A stretch of DNA of 64,000 nt from Agarophyton chilense (GCA_030374765.1 JARGXX010000016.1:1612001-1676000); one strand, 5' to 3'; counted from the first letter of the stretch, positions 1-12,486 are shown. The notes: generated from the letters alone by a model not told the origin. Numbers and translations are program-made.

Positions 1-2240
1 GCCTCCCTGATCTCATGGATAAGATTACGAGAAAGGCTATAGTTATGGCTGAGAGAAGACCAATCATGTAGAAAACTGTATAGCTACTTTCAAGGGAGTC
101 TCGGACAGGAAATGGAATCATTTTGTGACCTTTTCCATACGGAGTCCTTTCGGAGAATTGCAAAAGTATGGAGGAATTGAAAACGTCAAGAACGATATAT
201 ATCTTGCAATTTCGATTGATTGGTTCCAGGTTTTTCGTAAACAAACGAATACAGATTGACCGATTGCTGCCATTATTTGCAATTTGGACCCTCTTCATCG
301 ATACCAGATGCGGAATGTTGTCCCATTTACGTTCATTATTGGTCCAACAAAGCCAGAGGATCTACAATCTTTTCTCGGTTCTCTTGTCCAAGAGCTTAAT
401 AAATTGGTTGGTGGTGGTAGCGGGACAGAATTCACATTCTACGACGGAAGAAAAGAATTAATTAGGGTTGATTTACTTTGGTTCGCAGGGGATTTGCCTG
501 CTGTAAAGAAGGTTTCTGAAGTAAAAGGTTACAATGGGAAAGTAACATGTCGGTACTGGGTGGTTAAAGGCGTTTGCTCTGCTCCACACAGACATTAATA
601 CTTTCCCAGTTTCATCAAGACAACAAATGGAATTCACCAAGTTTTTGATACTTGCCGACTTCCTTTGCGAACAGAAGATCAAGTTCGAGCTACAAGCAGA
701 GATCTCGGTTTTACCTTCGGTCAGGCAAAATCAATGCTTTAGACGGAAACTGGGATTAAGAAGGGGATCATTCTCTTTCAGCTTGATACCATAATTCCGT
801 ATAAATACTTTCCTATTGGCATAATTCATCTGTTCTACAACATTTGTAAGGATATCATTCGCATGAAGCTAAGTGATGGCCACGACCTCTACTCAATATC
901 GAAGAATTCTCTTCGACAAGTAGATGAAAAGCTTAAGAGACTTAGAGATGGTATTTTAAGTCAACTGAGATGCAGACCGAGACTGCTTAGACGATTTGCA
1001 GAATGGAAGTCCGCTGAGGTAGAACCATTTATTCTCTCTCTTACAGTTTGCTCGTTTTGGATGGACATCTCCCAGAACCTGTTTTTTCTCGTTAGAGAGA
1101 CCTTGTGGAGATTGTGGACTCATATTGGCGACAATTCTTGAAGAAAGCGGACATGGGAAAGCTTTTAATCATTTGTAGTCAGTTCTATCACCATTATGAG
1201 TCCCATCACTTCATGGTTCTTATGGAGGGCGAGGACATGTGCAAGTGTACCATGCATCTTTGCCGCCCCTAGCAGAGAGCACGATTCACTGGGGATTACC
1301 GGTAAACTACTCGCCAATTTGGATGGAGCGCTATATCGGTCAGATTCTAATTCGAATGAATGATCGAAACCTTGCAGCATCATTGCTACTGCACGATGCG
1401 AAGTTTTTTGAATCACACAAGTAATACTTTGAGAACTTCAGTTCTATCCATGAAGATCTTTCGCTTCCGCTTTGGGAGGGCTATCAGCTCCGAGTTCAAA
1501 GTCACAAGTATGAGGTGGGAAATGAATCGAACTTGGATTGAATTATTTCCGGATGCTTCAAAAACTATTTGGTGCGACAGTACGATGTTTTTAAAAAAAC
1601 CCCAGAAGCTCTTGGTGTTCGGGAATTGATGGGAGAGGTTACTTTTAGGCCACGAATCTCTTTCTGGAACGGCCATTGTCTTCAGCAAGCTAGCCTAAGG
1701 CTCTTGCCAGGAACTCTTCAACCATGTACCTCACAACTAAGAAATAACTGGCATGTGATTTGTAAAATGGTTGACTAAAGTGTCATAGAAGTCTCATATG
1801 GTCGTATTCTTATGTTTCTGAAATTCGAGGTGGACTCGGATAGGTCAGAAGTATGGAGTCATTGGCAGAAAAAGTATGAATTCGTGCTTCTCGAATGGGT
1901 TTCAGAATTAGAGTTCAATGATCAAGAGCAGGTGCATAAAAGAGCTCGATCATGCAACGCCTTTGGATCGAAATCTGTTGAGGGCTTATTGATTGTTACC
2001 AGACTCATAAGTGCCGTGGATCATGTTATACCCTCTGGGAACAACCAGAACGGAGATCGGCATCAGGGTAACTTTATTGACGACAAACGCATTTAGGACA
2101 ACCTGCTTGACATGCAACAGGGTTCGGTGGAACACCTGGATCGAGTGCTTCGCGGAATGGCAGAGGAAAACTGGAGAGAAAGCTTATGCGAGCATTCCCG
2201 TGGCAAGCTCTTTCCATGAAAGGTCCGTGAAATAAACCTC
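1..2240 (+). pseudogene. Tnp2-like (CACTA/Plavaka-type) transposase relic
   Basis: This is a decayed transposase on the plus strand; its 5' end may lie outside the window. The clearest block is 200-598, which reads in pieces as a stretch with 'DWFQ', then 'GPTKPEDLQSFL', 'LVQELNKL', 'GDLPAVKKV' and 'KGYNGKVTCRYW'. This order is typical of the Tnp2-family transposase domain, where a GPK-P-L-SFL block is followed by a GD-PA block and a Cys-rich segment. A second block at 1239-1420 ('LPPLAESTIHWG', then 'WMERYIGQ') matches the downstream part of the same family, where a hydrophobic helix precedes an 'ERYCG'-like motif. Stops and frameshifts occur between the blocks, so no functional protein is made. 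Terminal repeats were not found. The family call is from motif order by eye; the limits are approximate. Confidence 0.72.
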
Positions 2241-3157
2241 GCTCGTTCAGTTTGCATGAGTCGATTGAAGGATATGATTTCGGTGAATCTAACGGTTTCT
2301 GTCGGCCAGTTATCCGATGATTGAAAGGCCCTCGTCATGTATAATGCAAGATAGTAGTGTATTGAACTACGAGGGTCTGGAAATTGAAGCAACGATCCGG
2401 AATGGTTGTACTGGAAGAGAGTATGGGCATAAAGCTTCCGCAGCTGATGCCGAAAGATGAAAGTAAGTATGTAAAAGAGATTAGCGAAATACAAAAGCGA
2501 ATGCAGCGGCACAGAGTTGCCATTTCAAACGTCAGAAAACGTCGAGGGTAGAATGTAAGAAAAGCGTGCGTGCTATGGGGCGGATGACACCGGCGGTGAT
2601 TGAATTATACGGTTGAAGGCTGCTGGTCGGCCAGGAAATAGGATTCGAACGTAAGAAGGAAGTCGAAGGAAACATGAGTGGAGGGTCGGTGGATTAATGA
2701 ATCGAAGAAATGGAAGTGTACATGAACTTATTCTAGAGGACGCTTAGTGCGATTTCTATGACGTGAGCTTTAATATTGTGCCTCTTTCGGAGTACTAAGA
2801 GTGCAATGGAATGTGTAGCAGGTACTTTATACGAAGGCATTAGGAAAGCGCCTGGCGGAGAAAGAAGATGCGATGTTTGGTAGAATGTATTATGTAACCC
2901 TCCTAAGATAAAGTGCAAATGGACTGCATTCTTCACGAACTTTGCAAAAGCTTGCTTTTCGGGACCGTGGCAGGTTTCAATTTGGAGTACCACTTGAATG
3001 CACGGTGAAGGTACAATGAGTTCTATTCAGTCCAAGTGCACTCCCACTGCGTTCATAATAATGAAATAATTAGAACCCATTCCATTCCGTGCTGATACGT
3101 TCGGGAACGTAAATTTGAATTCCGCTTGCAGATCTATTTCTGCAACTTTTCTTCTTA
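2241..3157. other. Intergenic, no recognisable gene
   Basis: Only short open frames in AT-richer DNA occur here. I recognise no domain, RNA gene or repeat. It lies between the Tnp2-like relic and the broken 3' LTR of gypsy element 1, so it may be further decayed transposon sequence. Confidence 0.5.
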
Positions 3158-4401
3158 GAAAAACCGTAAGGACACTAGGCTGACCTTCATGGTAGACAGT
3201 GGAAACCAAAAGGGGTAAAAGTAGCCTTTTCGGTGCTTATCTTTACAATAGTGACAGGGGTGGCTATGCTTGGTGAAGATTTACATATCAATGGCCACCC
3301 AAACTACGATGGCGCTCCTCGACACGTGACCACGAGGACGTGCAATTGATTTGCGCCTCCCTATCTACCTACTTTACTCTCAGTGATACTAAGTTAGCTA
3401 AAATTGAAGGACAATGCCCTTCATGGGGGTTTCTTCGCAGGACTTAGAGAGTTCGCTCGCTTGAGAACTAGCTTGGGCTATTACAAGCTATACTGCTATT
3501 GCGTGCTGACGGCCGGTTAGGACCGGAAGTGCACACTGATGGAAAACGTGGACTGCACGGATGCCGACGCTCGAGTGCGAGGCGTGCCACACGTGGCCCG
3601 GATTCTACCTAATGGTTAGTATTATTTAGTAACTTTCAGTATTTATTTAGCTACGCTATCGCAATTTAGTGTCTATTTTTCGGGCGCGCGCCCACTGTCA
3701 GGGGCCGCGCGCCACACTACTTAGGAGGTTGAGCACTGCTCCCTAGTAAACACCCCCTTGGGAGAGACCAAGGAGGGAGTCTTGGCTCTGAACTTTTCGC
3801 CTTCGGCGCGTCTTCACCGCATACTGCGTGAGCGCCCGTTACACGTTAGTTCATCCACCCCTCTGTCGACCAGAGTGCTAACACCACCGTGGGTTCATAT
3901 TTAATCGCCGACACTTGTCGTAGTCTCGCCCCTGTATAGGGTCTCGCCCCCGTTTCCTCTTGTTCTCCTTTTTGGCTCTCGTGGGTGGCCGCCTCACTCA
4001 CCCCCCTCGTCCATCTCATACGAGTGTTTCCTCGCTCCTTCTCCGACAATCGCCGTGGTACCGCTCCGCCTAGGACTGTTCAAACCCCGGACTGTGCCGT
4101 GCTCACCTAAACACTCTAGGTATATCCCGCCGGATTGGACTCGGTCTTACACCCGACTCCTTCGTGCCTTTCCAGAGTGGCTCTGTTTCTGTGCTCCGCT
4201 GGGACGCGTCTCCTCCGCCTGAGGCGTGTCTCTCAAGAGAGGAAGATCCCGAACATCTTCGTGGTGTCTCCGCTCCAAGCGTTGTCCTACAAAAATCTAA
4301 GGTAATTGAAAAAGAAACCACTGTCGTACAGGGCGCTTGCAGGCAACCATCCAGGTCCGCCGCGTGGCATAATGACCTCATCGGTGCAGCTCAATTTACC
4401 A
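3158..4401 (-). repeat. 3' LTR of gypsy copy 1, truncated and interrupted
   Basis: Segments 3158-3404 and 4292-4401 align with the LTRs at 11377-11923, 38863-39412, 48789-49336 and 60417-60966. Shared landmarks include the block around 'ggcaaccatccaggtcc' and 'cacgtggcataat' near the outer end. The distal part of the LTR, beyond the 'aaaccgtaaggacactagg' block, is missing. The interruption is the solo LTR at 3405-4291. Confidence 0.8.
3405..4291. mobile_element. Solo LTR (887 bp) with target duplication AAAAT
   Basis: The insert begins TGAAGGACAA and ends TTGTCCTACA, so its ends are inverted and carry the TG...CA of an LTR. The 5-bp sequence AAAAT occurs at 3400-3404 and again at 4292-4296. 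Removing the insert plus one AAAAT restores the sequence seen in the other gypsy LTRs. No coding sequence is inside. It is GC-richer than the host LTR. Its ends resemble those of the solo LTRs at 23341 and 34619, so it probably belongs to a related family. Confidence 0.85.
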
Positions 4402-5050
4402 GAGATCTCTCTTCAGGCGACAGCCACATTCTGTGGCTGTACCTTAGTGCGTTTGGCATTGCGAGATGCAGCATATCGTTTGGTAATGCAGCTCGGTGGG
4501 CCAAACCGTTTCTACCACCGTCGTGGTGCGTGAGGTTCATCCCCCGTGTTCATTCGTAACGGCTTCGCAATTAAGTTTCCCTTAACTGTCGCCAATACTG
4601 GTCGGGATTTCGTGTACCAATCGTTTTACCGCGTTCTCCGTTGCGTGTTTCGGGTGCGTTCAGTGCCTGGCGAACGTCATAATTCGTCGTTGTCTTCTCT
4701 ACTTTTTCTCCTTCTTCGGGCCGGACCTTTTTGGTGTCATCATTTTCGTTCGTCTTCTTTCCCTTCGGGTAGCTCTTCAGGTTTGCCGCAGTTGCCTCCG
4801 GCTTCTCAGTGTTCTGCTCGATATTAGTCTAGTGTGAGCTCACATTACCACACTCTGAACCTCCCTGAGACTGGTTTCGGGCCTTCGGGAGGACGTTCTA
4901 CCACTTCTGGTGCGGACCAATCCCTGAAGGGGTTTTTGTAGGTTTCTTACCTATTTTGTCTTACAATATACTTGTGGTCTCTTCTTGACTACAACTTTTC
5001 TTTTCCTTCGCAGTGAGCAATCGCACAGCCAAGGTCTCCCCTTCATCTCT
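4402..5050 (+). pseudogene. Remnant of the gypsy antisense ORF region (leader and tail only)
   Basis: This stretch aligns with 39413-39811 and 41526-42200 of gypsy copy 2, which flank the antisense ORF there. Shared landmarks are a 'gaggttcatcccc' block, a 'gccaatactggtc' block, and a tail around 'gttctgctc' and 'ctggtttcgggccttc'. The body of the ORF, about 1.7 kb in copy 2, is absent, and the join falls at a short pyrimidine-rich repeat. A 93-codon open frame (4546-4827) is left that fuses leader and tail. It is not expected to be functional. Confidence 0.6.
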
Positions 5051-5097
5051 TTAGCGGCCTGTACCAGTATAGGTCCTTTTCCATCTGTTGATGGGAG

Positions 5098-8000
5098 TTA
5101 TTTGCGCCTGGGCCAGTCTTTTAATCGGATGTTGGGTGGTATATGATCACGAGGCTCCAATGTGTAATGTCCAGGGCCATAAAAATACCATTGGACGGAG
5201 TAACGAAGACCTGCTGGTATTTGTTTGTGACCTACAATGGGGTAAATCGCGCATTCGGAGGCCGGAACCTCAGCGAGCCTGCCTTCTTGAGATGCCGAGC
5301 CCTGCTCTTTAGTTACGTGTGGTGAAACCGACTCCGGTTCTGGGGGCTTCGTGCCCATAGTTAGGTCCGCTGTACTTCACGGTTCAGGTTCCGCTTGGGT
5401 TCCCTCCGAGCTGGTTTGGGGACAACTGGGTGCTGCAGTATCACATTTACTAGGGTGTATTGAGATCCGGTCTAGCGATACAGTGTTTTTGATTCCATTC
5501 CTTTGAACCGTAACGGTGTGTTCATTAGCTGGGATTAATTCGTATAGTCCTGTCGATTTGGGTAGTAGTTTCGATTTGATGTTGGCATCAATACGAATAT
5601 CGTCGTTTTTATAGGATGGTGTCGGTTTCCACCCAATGGGAGGGATATCAATGAAGATATAGTCACCAGTTTCCACCTTGATAATCCTTTTAGCCCCTGG
5701 GTCGTAGTAAGCTTTACATCGCTTTTGGGCTACTGTAAATTTGGCATTGGCTTCCTTTAAGGTTGTGTTGAGCGTGTTGAGTATATTTTTTTGGACCTGA
5801 GCGGAGGTAAGTGTACCAGCTGCTAGGTAGTTCTCGGGTCTTGTTTAAAGACAATACCATGAGATGTACGTGAGAAGACCAGACCAAAGGGAGTATTCTG
5901 CGTAGATCGTTATATCTAAAGGTTGTAGGCATATGTTAGGGACTGTACATCATCAGCGTATCCAGTTTGGAGTTCTTCTACATAGTGTCATAGTCTGGCC
6001 ATGAGGGTTTTGGTGAAGGGTTCCAAGTGGCCGTTTGTCTGCGGATGGTACGCCGTAGTGAAGTAGTGCTTCAATCCAAGCATGGAACATACTGCTTTTA
6101 AACAGTTGGATGCTAAGTTCGAACCATTGTCGGTTGATAGGTATAACGAAGGCACCGTACCGGTATAACCAATTAAACAGGAATGCTCTTGCCAAGACCG
6201 TCCGGGTTGTGCTCTTCAGGGGAATGGCCCTTGTGAGTTTGGAAAACCGATCGGTGATGACCATCATGAATCGGAAACCCTCTGAGATTTTGGGCATTGG
6301 GCCCAGGATGTCGATAGCTACAACTTCCAAGTGCCCAGCCGCGGAGAAAAGTCTCAGATACTTCCTGTGCTTTCGAAAACGACCTCGGGTCTACACAAGA
6401 AGCGCGGCGAGCCATTTAGGTGTAAACATCGCGGGACACGAGGGGCAATTAGACGTGTTTCCTCAAGGTATAATATAACCTTGTGGCTCCTGGATGACCC
6501 GCCAGTCTCGGGTAGTTCCCTGATTACAATACCTTCAGCCGTAGAGACTCTGATACCAACTTATGGAGTGCCCCGTCCAAGGTAGAACGAATCACTAGTT
6601 AATCTTCATGGTCTATATCGAACTATGTTCTTTAGGTGCCAATTTGGTTGCTCAATGTCCTCCAGTAAGTGTCCGTAGTTCGCGCTCCCAAAAATTCCTC
6701 TCAAAAGATGTGAGTTTTGTCCCCTTCTTCGATGGCTCTTACCATTTCAGGTGATTCAAACCCTCATCCTTCTGCATCATCTCACAGTTCTTTTTGTTCG
6801 CCCTTATCGAACGAGTGTGCCAACTGAATCCTGAAGCATGGTATATCATCTTCTACAGGTTCGGTGTCCAGCCCATCAGTATTTAAACGAGACATCGCAT
6901 CAGCGATGTTATTTTTTATGCCAGGACGGTTTTGGACTTCGTATTCAAACTCCGGGAGTCGCAGTCTCCATCGAGCTAACCGCCCAGAGGCGTTTGCCAG
7001 ACCTAAAGTCCACCGTAAGGCTTCTTGATCCGTTCGTACAGTAGAACCGGCACAATATTGGTAGAGTCGCAACATCAACATGCTTCATACAACAGCGAAG
7101 CTTTCTTTTCCATGATGGAGTAGTTTTATTCCTTCGGTGTGAGCGCTCGGCTCCAATAATCAGTTGGTGCCCTTGATTCATCGTCCTGCTCCTGTACCAG
7201 ACAGCAACCAATCTGCGCGTCAGAGGCATCAGTATCCAATGTGTATGGCTTTCCCGTCTTCGGTAATACCAATATAGGAGGTAAAACCAGCGCCGCTTTC
7301 AAGAGATGGAAAACGTCCAGTTTGTCGTACTCTAGATACGCAAACCTTTCTGGTGGTCTTTTTTCTGCAGACGTCGGTTCAGAGGGGCTGCTATCTTTGC
7401 AAAGCATTTTGTAAACCTGTGGTAGAGGTTGGTCAAACCTATGAAGGAGTGTATATCAGTTTGGGTTTAAGAAATTTTCGCTTCTTGGACCGCTCCGACG
7501 GTTCGTTTAGCTACTGGTAGCTTTACTGGGCTGATTTTGTGCCCGAGATACTCTAGATTCTGGTCGAGGAACATACACTTCTTCAACCTTAGAGCTACTC
7601 CTGCCTTTCTAAGAAGATCAAACGTGTTCGTAGTGCTCCTCCATGGTTTTGGAGTAGATCACCACGTTGTATATATGCACCAATGGGGTTGTCTACCTTG
7701 CTTTCGACTGTTCGATGTCAAGAGAGCCTTTGAAGGTTGCTGGCTCAATGCGTAAACCGAAAGGCATCCGCCAGAATCGGGAGAGACCAACGTGACAGGG
7801 TAACGGGGTCTTATCTCTATCCTCCTCGGGTGTCTCTATTGGCCAATACCCACAGATGGCATCCAGAGGGGTGAATGTACTTGCGTCCCCTGGGGAGCCG
7901 ATGCATTCCTCCATTCTTGGTATCGAGTAAGAGTCTCTTACTGTAAGGGAATTCAGCTTCAGATAGTCGATACAGAACCCCATTTGGGTTCTTTTCGTTT

Positions 8001-9110
8001 TTGCACAAGCACTACGGAGCTTGTATATTCCGCACTTGCGGGTTCCATCACATCTTCACGAATCATTCTATGCATCTCCTATATTTCTACTCCACTGGCT
8101 TTCGGACCGTCCCGGTACGGTTGCTGATGAATAGACTTGGCGCCTTCAGCTAAGTCTAAGCGGTGCTGAGTTGCTTTTATCGCACCCAGCCGTCCAGACC
8201 ACATGGTTTCGAACGGTTCCAATAAAGAAAGTTTCATCTTTCCGTTTCTTTCATCTTTGAGGCCGATATTTACTTCTGCTATCCAATATTTCACCTTTTC
8301 CACTTCCGTATTGGTGTCTGTCTTCTCTCTGTTTATGGCCTTTTCATTTATCTTTTGGTTTTCATTCCACTCGCCTGTACCTCCTTATCGTTCACGTTCA
8401 CGTTAGCCCATGATGGTTTTATTGTGAAAATGCGACCTGGCGCTGGGAGCGCTAAGTCCATAACGGTATTTTTGGGAGGTTTACCATGTGTTTGCTGAAG
8501 TTTCCGAGATATGCCTTCCACAGTTTGTTCAGTATGTCCTCGAAAATTTCATTTGCCATCAAGGTCGTGTATTTATCCACCAACTTAGCATGGTTCTGAA
8601 TGGATACCATACCTGGTTGCGAGGATGTGACTTGTACTACCATTTAGTGTGAAAGTGGAATGGATACCCTGTGAGCTACCGGACCTTATTAGATATGGTA
8701 CCTGCTGGTTCGTCTGAAATCTCCCGTCTAGTGTTCTGTTTCTAGGGTCCTCGGCGTTAACCAATAATGGCAACAGTGCGGGGTCCATAGTTGAAAAGAA
8801 CCGTCTTGGATCTGGGGAATATACCCCGGATGTGGCGGTCGACAAATGATGTCCCCAGAATGCAGTCCATATCCAGTTGGTTGATCACGATAAAGCGGAG
8901 CCTTACCTTCAGGTGTCTAACTATTACCATGAAGGTAAGGTAGCCACGGACTGAAAGAGACGTGTTGTTAGCATCCACGAGTGGGGTCTGCAATGTGCAG
9001 GGCTGTACCCTGTCCAACAATTTTGGTGATAATACTCTGGCAATCACCATATTGGGCCCCGCTCATGTATCCTGGACGTTATCAAATGTAACAAAATGGT
9101 TAGTAGTAAA
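5098..9110 (-). pseudogene. Ty3/gypsy pol (PR-RT-RH-IN) pseudogene, copy 1
   Basis: Reading on the minus strand: a retropepsin-like domain (about 9110-8757) in which the Gly codon of the catalytic D-T-G-A is a TGA stop; reverse transcriptase (about 8303-7600) with 'LNSLTVRDSYSIPR' and 'FWRMPFGL', whose YxDD box now reads H-I-Y-N before 'VVIYSKT'; RNase H (7407-6782) with 'TLDTDASDAQIG' and a tail with 'YEVQNRPGIKNNIADAMSRL'; the integrase core (from about 6330) with 'MVITDRFSKL'; and an integrase C-terminal domain (5676-5377) with 'METGDYIFIDIP' and 'KSTGLYELIP', which looks like the GPY/F-type domain. Frameshifts and stops separate all parts. The lost active-site residues mean it cannot encode working enzymes. 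Confidence 0.85.
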
Positions 9111-9168
9111 CCGAAGGATGATGTTTACCTTGTAGGTACTGTATTTGAGGCTGCATATAGTGACGAGG

Positions 9169-11258
9169 TCATCCATAATCGTCCTCTCCAGTGACCGATA
9201 GGTATTCATCCATGCTTGAACCATATGATATTGGAAGACCTTCCGAGTGGGCCCGGTTCGGGGTGGCCTTCACTCCAACCGGTTGGCGTTTTCCAACCTC
9301 GTGGGCGGGCTCAGTTTCCTGAGTTCCGTCCGTGACCAAATTGACCTGTTTAGGTGCCATAGGGGGTACACTCGCGTTCCTGTCATGGCGAGCCGCTGCG
9401 GGATGGGGACCGAAGACTTCCCGAAGGTTCAGCTGTCCCACCTGTAAGAGCATGGCTCTTATCTGGGGAGCCACGCTGCTACACTGCGATGCCAGATGGC
9501 AGGTAGATAAACAAAACCAGCAAAGGAGGTTGCCTATTGCGGGGTCTCTTAATGCCATTGTTATGTGTGTACCCAGTTGATCCGTAATCGGTCGTGGATG
9601 CTTCTTCGATGCCGAAGACTGACCGTTTCGGTTTGTCTTTTATCCTCTTCGGTGTGGGGGCCACTGTCTTTTTCCGCATCCGTAGCGTGTCTCTGGGCTC
9701 TGCGCATAACGCGCCAGTGCGTTGTAAGCCACCTGACGGTTTGTACCAAGGTAATTCCTTACCTGGAACCTTTATTGGTGTATCAATGTTATCAGAATAC
9801 ATTGACTTCAACCTTGTGCTAGTAAAAACGCTACAACATCGGGACGCCGTCGCCCAGAGCGAGCGTGAATAATCCAATGCGGTTTGTCCTGCTTGTTGAA
9901 GGTGTGTTAGTAGCTCATAGTAGGCCTCCCAAGTCATTTCATCGGTGGCATAGGTTTCCAAGAGAAAGTTCATTACCTGTGGGTATGCAGTCAGCATTTC
10001 TGTCTGTTCATCATCCACAGCCGTGGTATCGCCCTGTAAGCGGCTGTATTGCATGTTTCCGGCCGTATTCTTGAGATAAAACTGATATAACCATATCGCA
10101 GCACCTTCTGAAAACTCATTTTGGTCATAAGCTATCTTGAACCTCTAAAAGAATTCTATGATAGCGATGTAGTCATCTCCCAAAAAAGGGTATCTCTTAT
10201 CTGGAACTAGGCTTCCGGTGATGCTTAGTTATTCTCTGAGCCACCTCTTTGGTGTACTCAGAATTCTTGTTCTCCAACCTATAGATGTGATAGTCTACCG
10301 CCTTCGTAAAAAGGTCGTTCAACGAATCGATCACCTGTAGGTCGAGATCGTTGTCGGAATCTGACTCCAACCAATCATACCGTTTGGTCTTACACGTGCG
10401 GTTAATTTTCCCTTTCATTCGGCGGGAAAACTTCCTGTGTTTCCGTCAATCTTTTCGGTTGTCATCTGTTGACAAACATGATTCGGTTTCCAGGCTCGAA
10501 GAGTCACGGTCCGACCGGTGCCCTTTCTCTTTACCCTTTTGGGTTTCTTCTTTTTCTCACCAGATGGTCGTCATTGCCGCTTTTTTTTCAAAGCTCGACG
10601 ATCCATCTTTACCACCAGGGTCTCCGCCTATGCTTCCCTGCGCAGCTCTACAAACATGTATCCGTAGGGAATAATACCCTGGGCCCTAGATCGCTGGAGG
10701 CTCTGCCGCTCTCCAAATTCGGCCGTGCGGCTTCCCAATAGTTTTCGAAGTTGGAAGGTTGGTTTGGAGATCACCGAAAAGACCATCTGGTATATGAAAA
10801 GAGGCTTGGGCCTCCATCTTGGCGGTTTTTGCTTTCGCCCGTACTTCGGGTTGAAAAACCCCGTAGTTCTGCAGGGATGGCGTCACAAAGTGGTCGATTT
10901 GTCCTCTTACGTTTTTTTAGAGGTAATTGATGATTAGTACCGGCACAGGGTCCATCATTCTCTGATAGGCCCGATCAACCACCACACGATTAATTGCATC
11001 GACATACAGACGGAGATCAGGTGGTTCTTCATGTTGTCTAACCACATTGGTAGTTCGGGCTTCTGTCGATAAACCTCCCGTCTCTCGACCTGCCGTATCG
11101 ACCTGAGTGGTTCTCGGCTTCCGAAGAAGTTTCTTCGGGGTGGCCAGGATTGGTTGTGTATGTCCTCCCCGTTGAGTAAGAACACAAACTGGTACACAAA
11201 GCGCCCTAGTGACGCGCCTTGGTGCGTTTTTCGATGATTGGTGCATCGAGGTAAACAA
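9169..11258 (-). pseudogene. Ty3/gypsy gag pseudogene, copy 1
   Basis: Minus-strand frames between the 5' LTR and protease make up a degraded gag. The N-terminal part (11258-10686) includes 'VVVDRAYQRMMDPVPVLI', which recurs in copy 2. A middle part (10418-10197) carries an acidic 'ESDSDNDLDLQVI' block. A later part (10054-9479) has 'MTWEAYYELLTHLQQAGQ', like the helical retrotransposon gag domain. Near 9530 there is a CCHC zinc knuckle of form C-X2-C-X4-H-X4-C, beginning 'CWFC'. Several frameshifts break the frame. Its position right after the likely primer binding site supports the assignment. Confidence 0.75.
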
Positions 11259-11376
11259 ATGAGGCAGCAGTTGCTGTTAAAATGATTCCTTCACCAAACG
11301 ATACGAAATTCAACCCCAAATCCTCCCTTTCAATTACAAAATGGTAAAAACCAATTTCTAAGTCGGGAGACCAAAA

Positions 11377-11923
11377 TGTAATACAAACAAAAACGATAGC
11401 GACGGTATAAGAACTGTCAGTTCTAGAGAGCGCAGGATGTGGTGGACCTAGAAGGCAGAAATTGGAGATACCTGTAATGTGTGGCAGAACCAGCCACTGA
11501 AGGGTGCAACGGGAACGGCAGGCGTACTGAGACCAAGTTGGTAGACGGTGATGCCCAGCGCATGCGGGTCCCAAAAACCGTATAGACGCTAAGCTGAACT
11601 TCATGGTGGACTGTAGAAACAAAAAACGTAAAAGTAGCCTAGTAAGTGCTGGCCTTTACAAAAGAGATAGGGATGGCTATGCTTGGTGAAAATATATATC
11701 TCAACAGCCATTTGATCTACGCTAGCGCTCTCCGCCATGTGCCGCGGGGAGGCATACTTAAAGTGCGCCTCCCTGTTTACTTAATCTTTTCAAAATATTA
11801 CTAAGTTAGCGAATATCTAGGCTAATTGATAACTAAACAACTGTTTTACACTATGAATACAGGATATCATCCAGGTCCACCACTGGGCATAATTTACTGA
11901 TCGATATAGCTCATTATACTACA
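11377..11923 (-). repeat. 5' LTR of gypsy copy 1
   Basis: The 547-bp LTR starts TGTAGTATAA and ends GTATTACA on the minus strand, giving TGTA...TACA ends. The boundaries come from comparing five LTRs of this family in the window. It is followed (minus strand) by TTTTGGTCTCCCGA, the likely primer binding site. Confidence 0.8.
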
Positions 11924-12039
11924 GTTTATTCTAATAAAAGAGGGGAGCTACTCAAATAAGGGAGTTATATCTGTAAACTGCCAAGCTGGGCTCATTTCTA
12001 TGGGTCAGTAGGTGGCATAAATCAAATAACTAGATTGTG

Positions 12040-12486
12040 GTTCCCTTAAAAGAAAAAGAAATTTGTTGACGAGGAATTTGAAAAGGGTACTGAATATGGC
12101 CTACGTTGGAACCTTTAAAAAAGAAGTAAATTATTATGCTTTTATGGAAAGTTATTTGGATCTTTAATGTATTCTGAGGTTCTAAAAAACGATTTGCTTA
12201 CAATTGTATACTGTTTGTACCAAAAAGCAATTTTCAGAAGGATAATGCACTTGGTCGTAAGTGTAATTGTTTATATTTGTGCTTAGATACTTTAAATATT
12301 TCGGTTATGGAATGGTCTGCACGCTTTTTTGATCTCAACGCTATCGAAATTTTTTGGGGAATGTTTGATGGAATAGTTTATGGGCAAGATAGGCAATTCT
12401 ATACAGTGTACTTATTAAAAAAGTTGTATCAAAGATGCCTGAAAATGTTTGACTGTAATTCTATCAATGCTTTTATAGAAGGCTAA
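12040..12486 (+). pseudogene. Tc1/mariner-type transposase relic
   Basis: Plus-strand pieces match the C-terminal catalytic half of Tc1/mariner (IS630-like) transposases. 'FQKDNALGRK' near 12230 corresponds to the FQQDNAPxH block that holds the second catalytic Asp. The frame 12277-12486 gives 'VMEWSARFFDLNAIEIFW', corresponding to 'WPxxSPDLNPIExxWG' with the third acidic residue, followed by a helical tail. Stops and shifts lie upstream and the N-terminal DNA-binding region is not recognisable. The local sequence is very AT-rich, unlike the gene island that follows. Confidence 0.7.

Larger units (their letters stand above)
3158..11923 (-). mobile_element. Ty3/gypsy LTR retrotransposon, copy 1 (defective)
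   Basis: A minus-strand element reads from its 5' LTR (11377-11923) through gag, protease, reverse transcriptase, RNase H and integrase to a truncated 3' LTR (3158-4401). The order PR-RT-RH-IN is that of Ty3/gypsy (Metaviridae-type) elements. The 3' LTR is interrupted by an 887-bp solo LTR and lacks its distal part, so the boundary at 3158 is where similarity to the other copies stops. Compared with copy 2 it also lacks about 1.7 kb between integrase and 3' LTR. All coding regions carry stops and frameshifts. Just inside the 5' LTR, TTTTGGTCTCCCGA (minus strand) is shared by all three copies and is the likely primer binding site. Confidence 0.88.

Noticed and set aside
2093..2512. 139-codon minus-strand frame near the Tnp2 relic
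   Set aside because: No motif; it lies beside the decayed plus-strand transposase and its composition is unremarkable.
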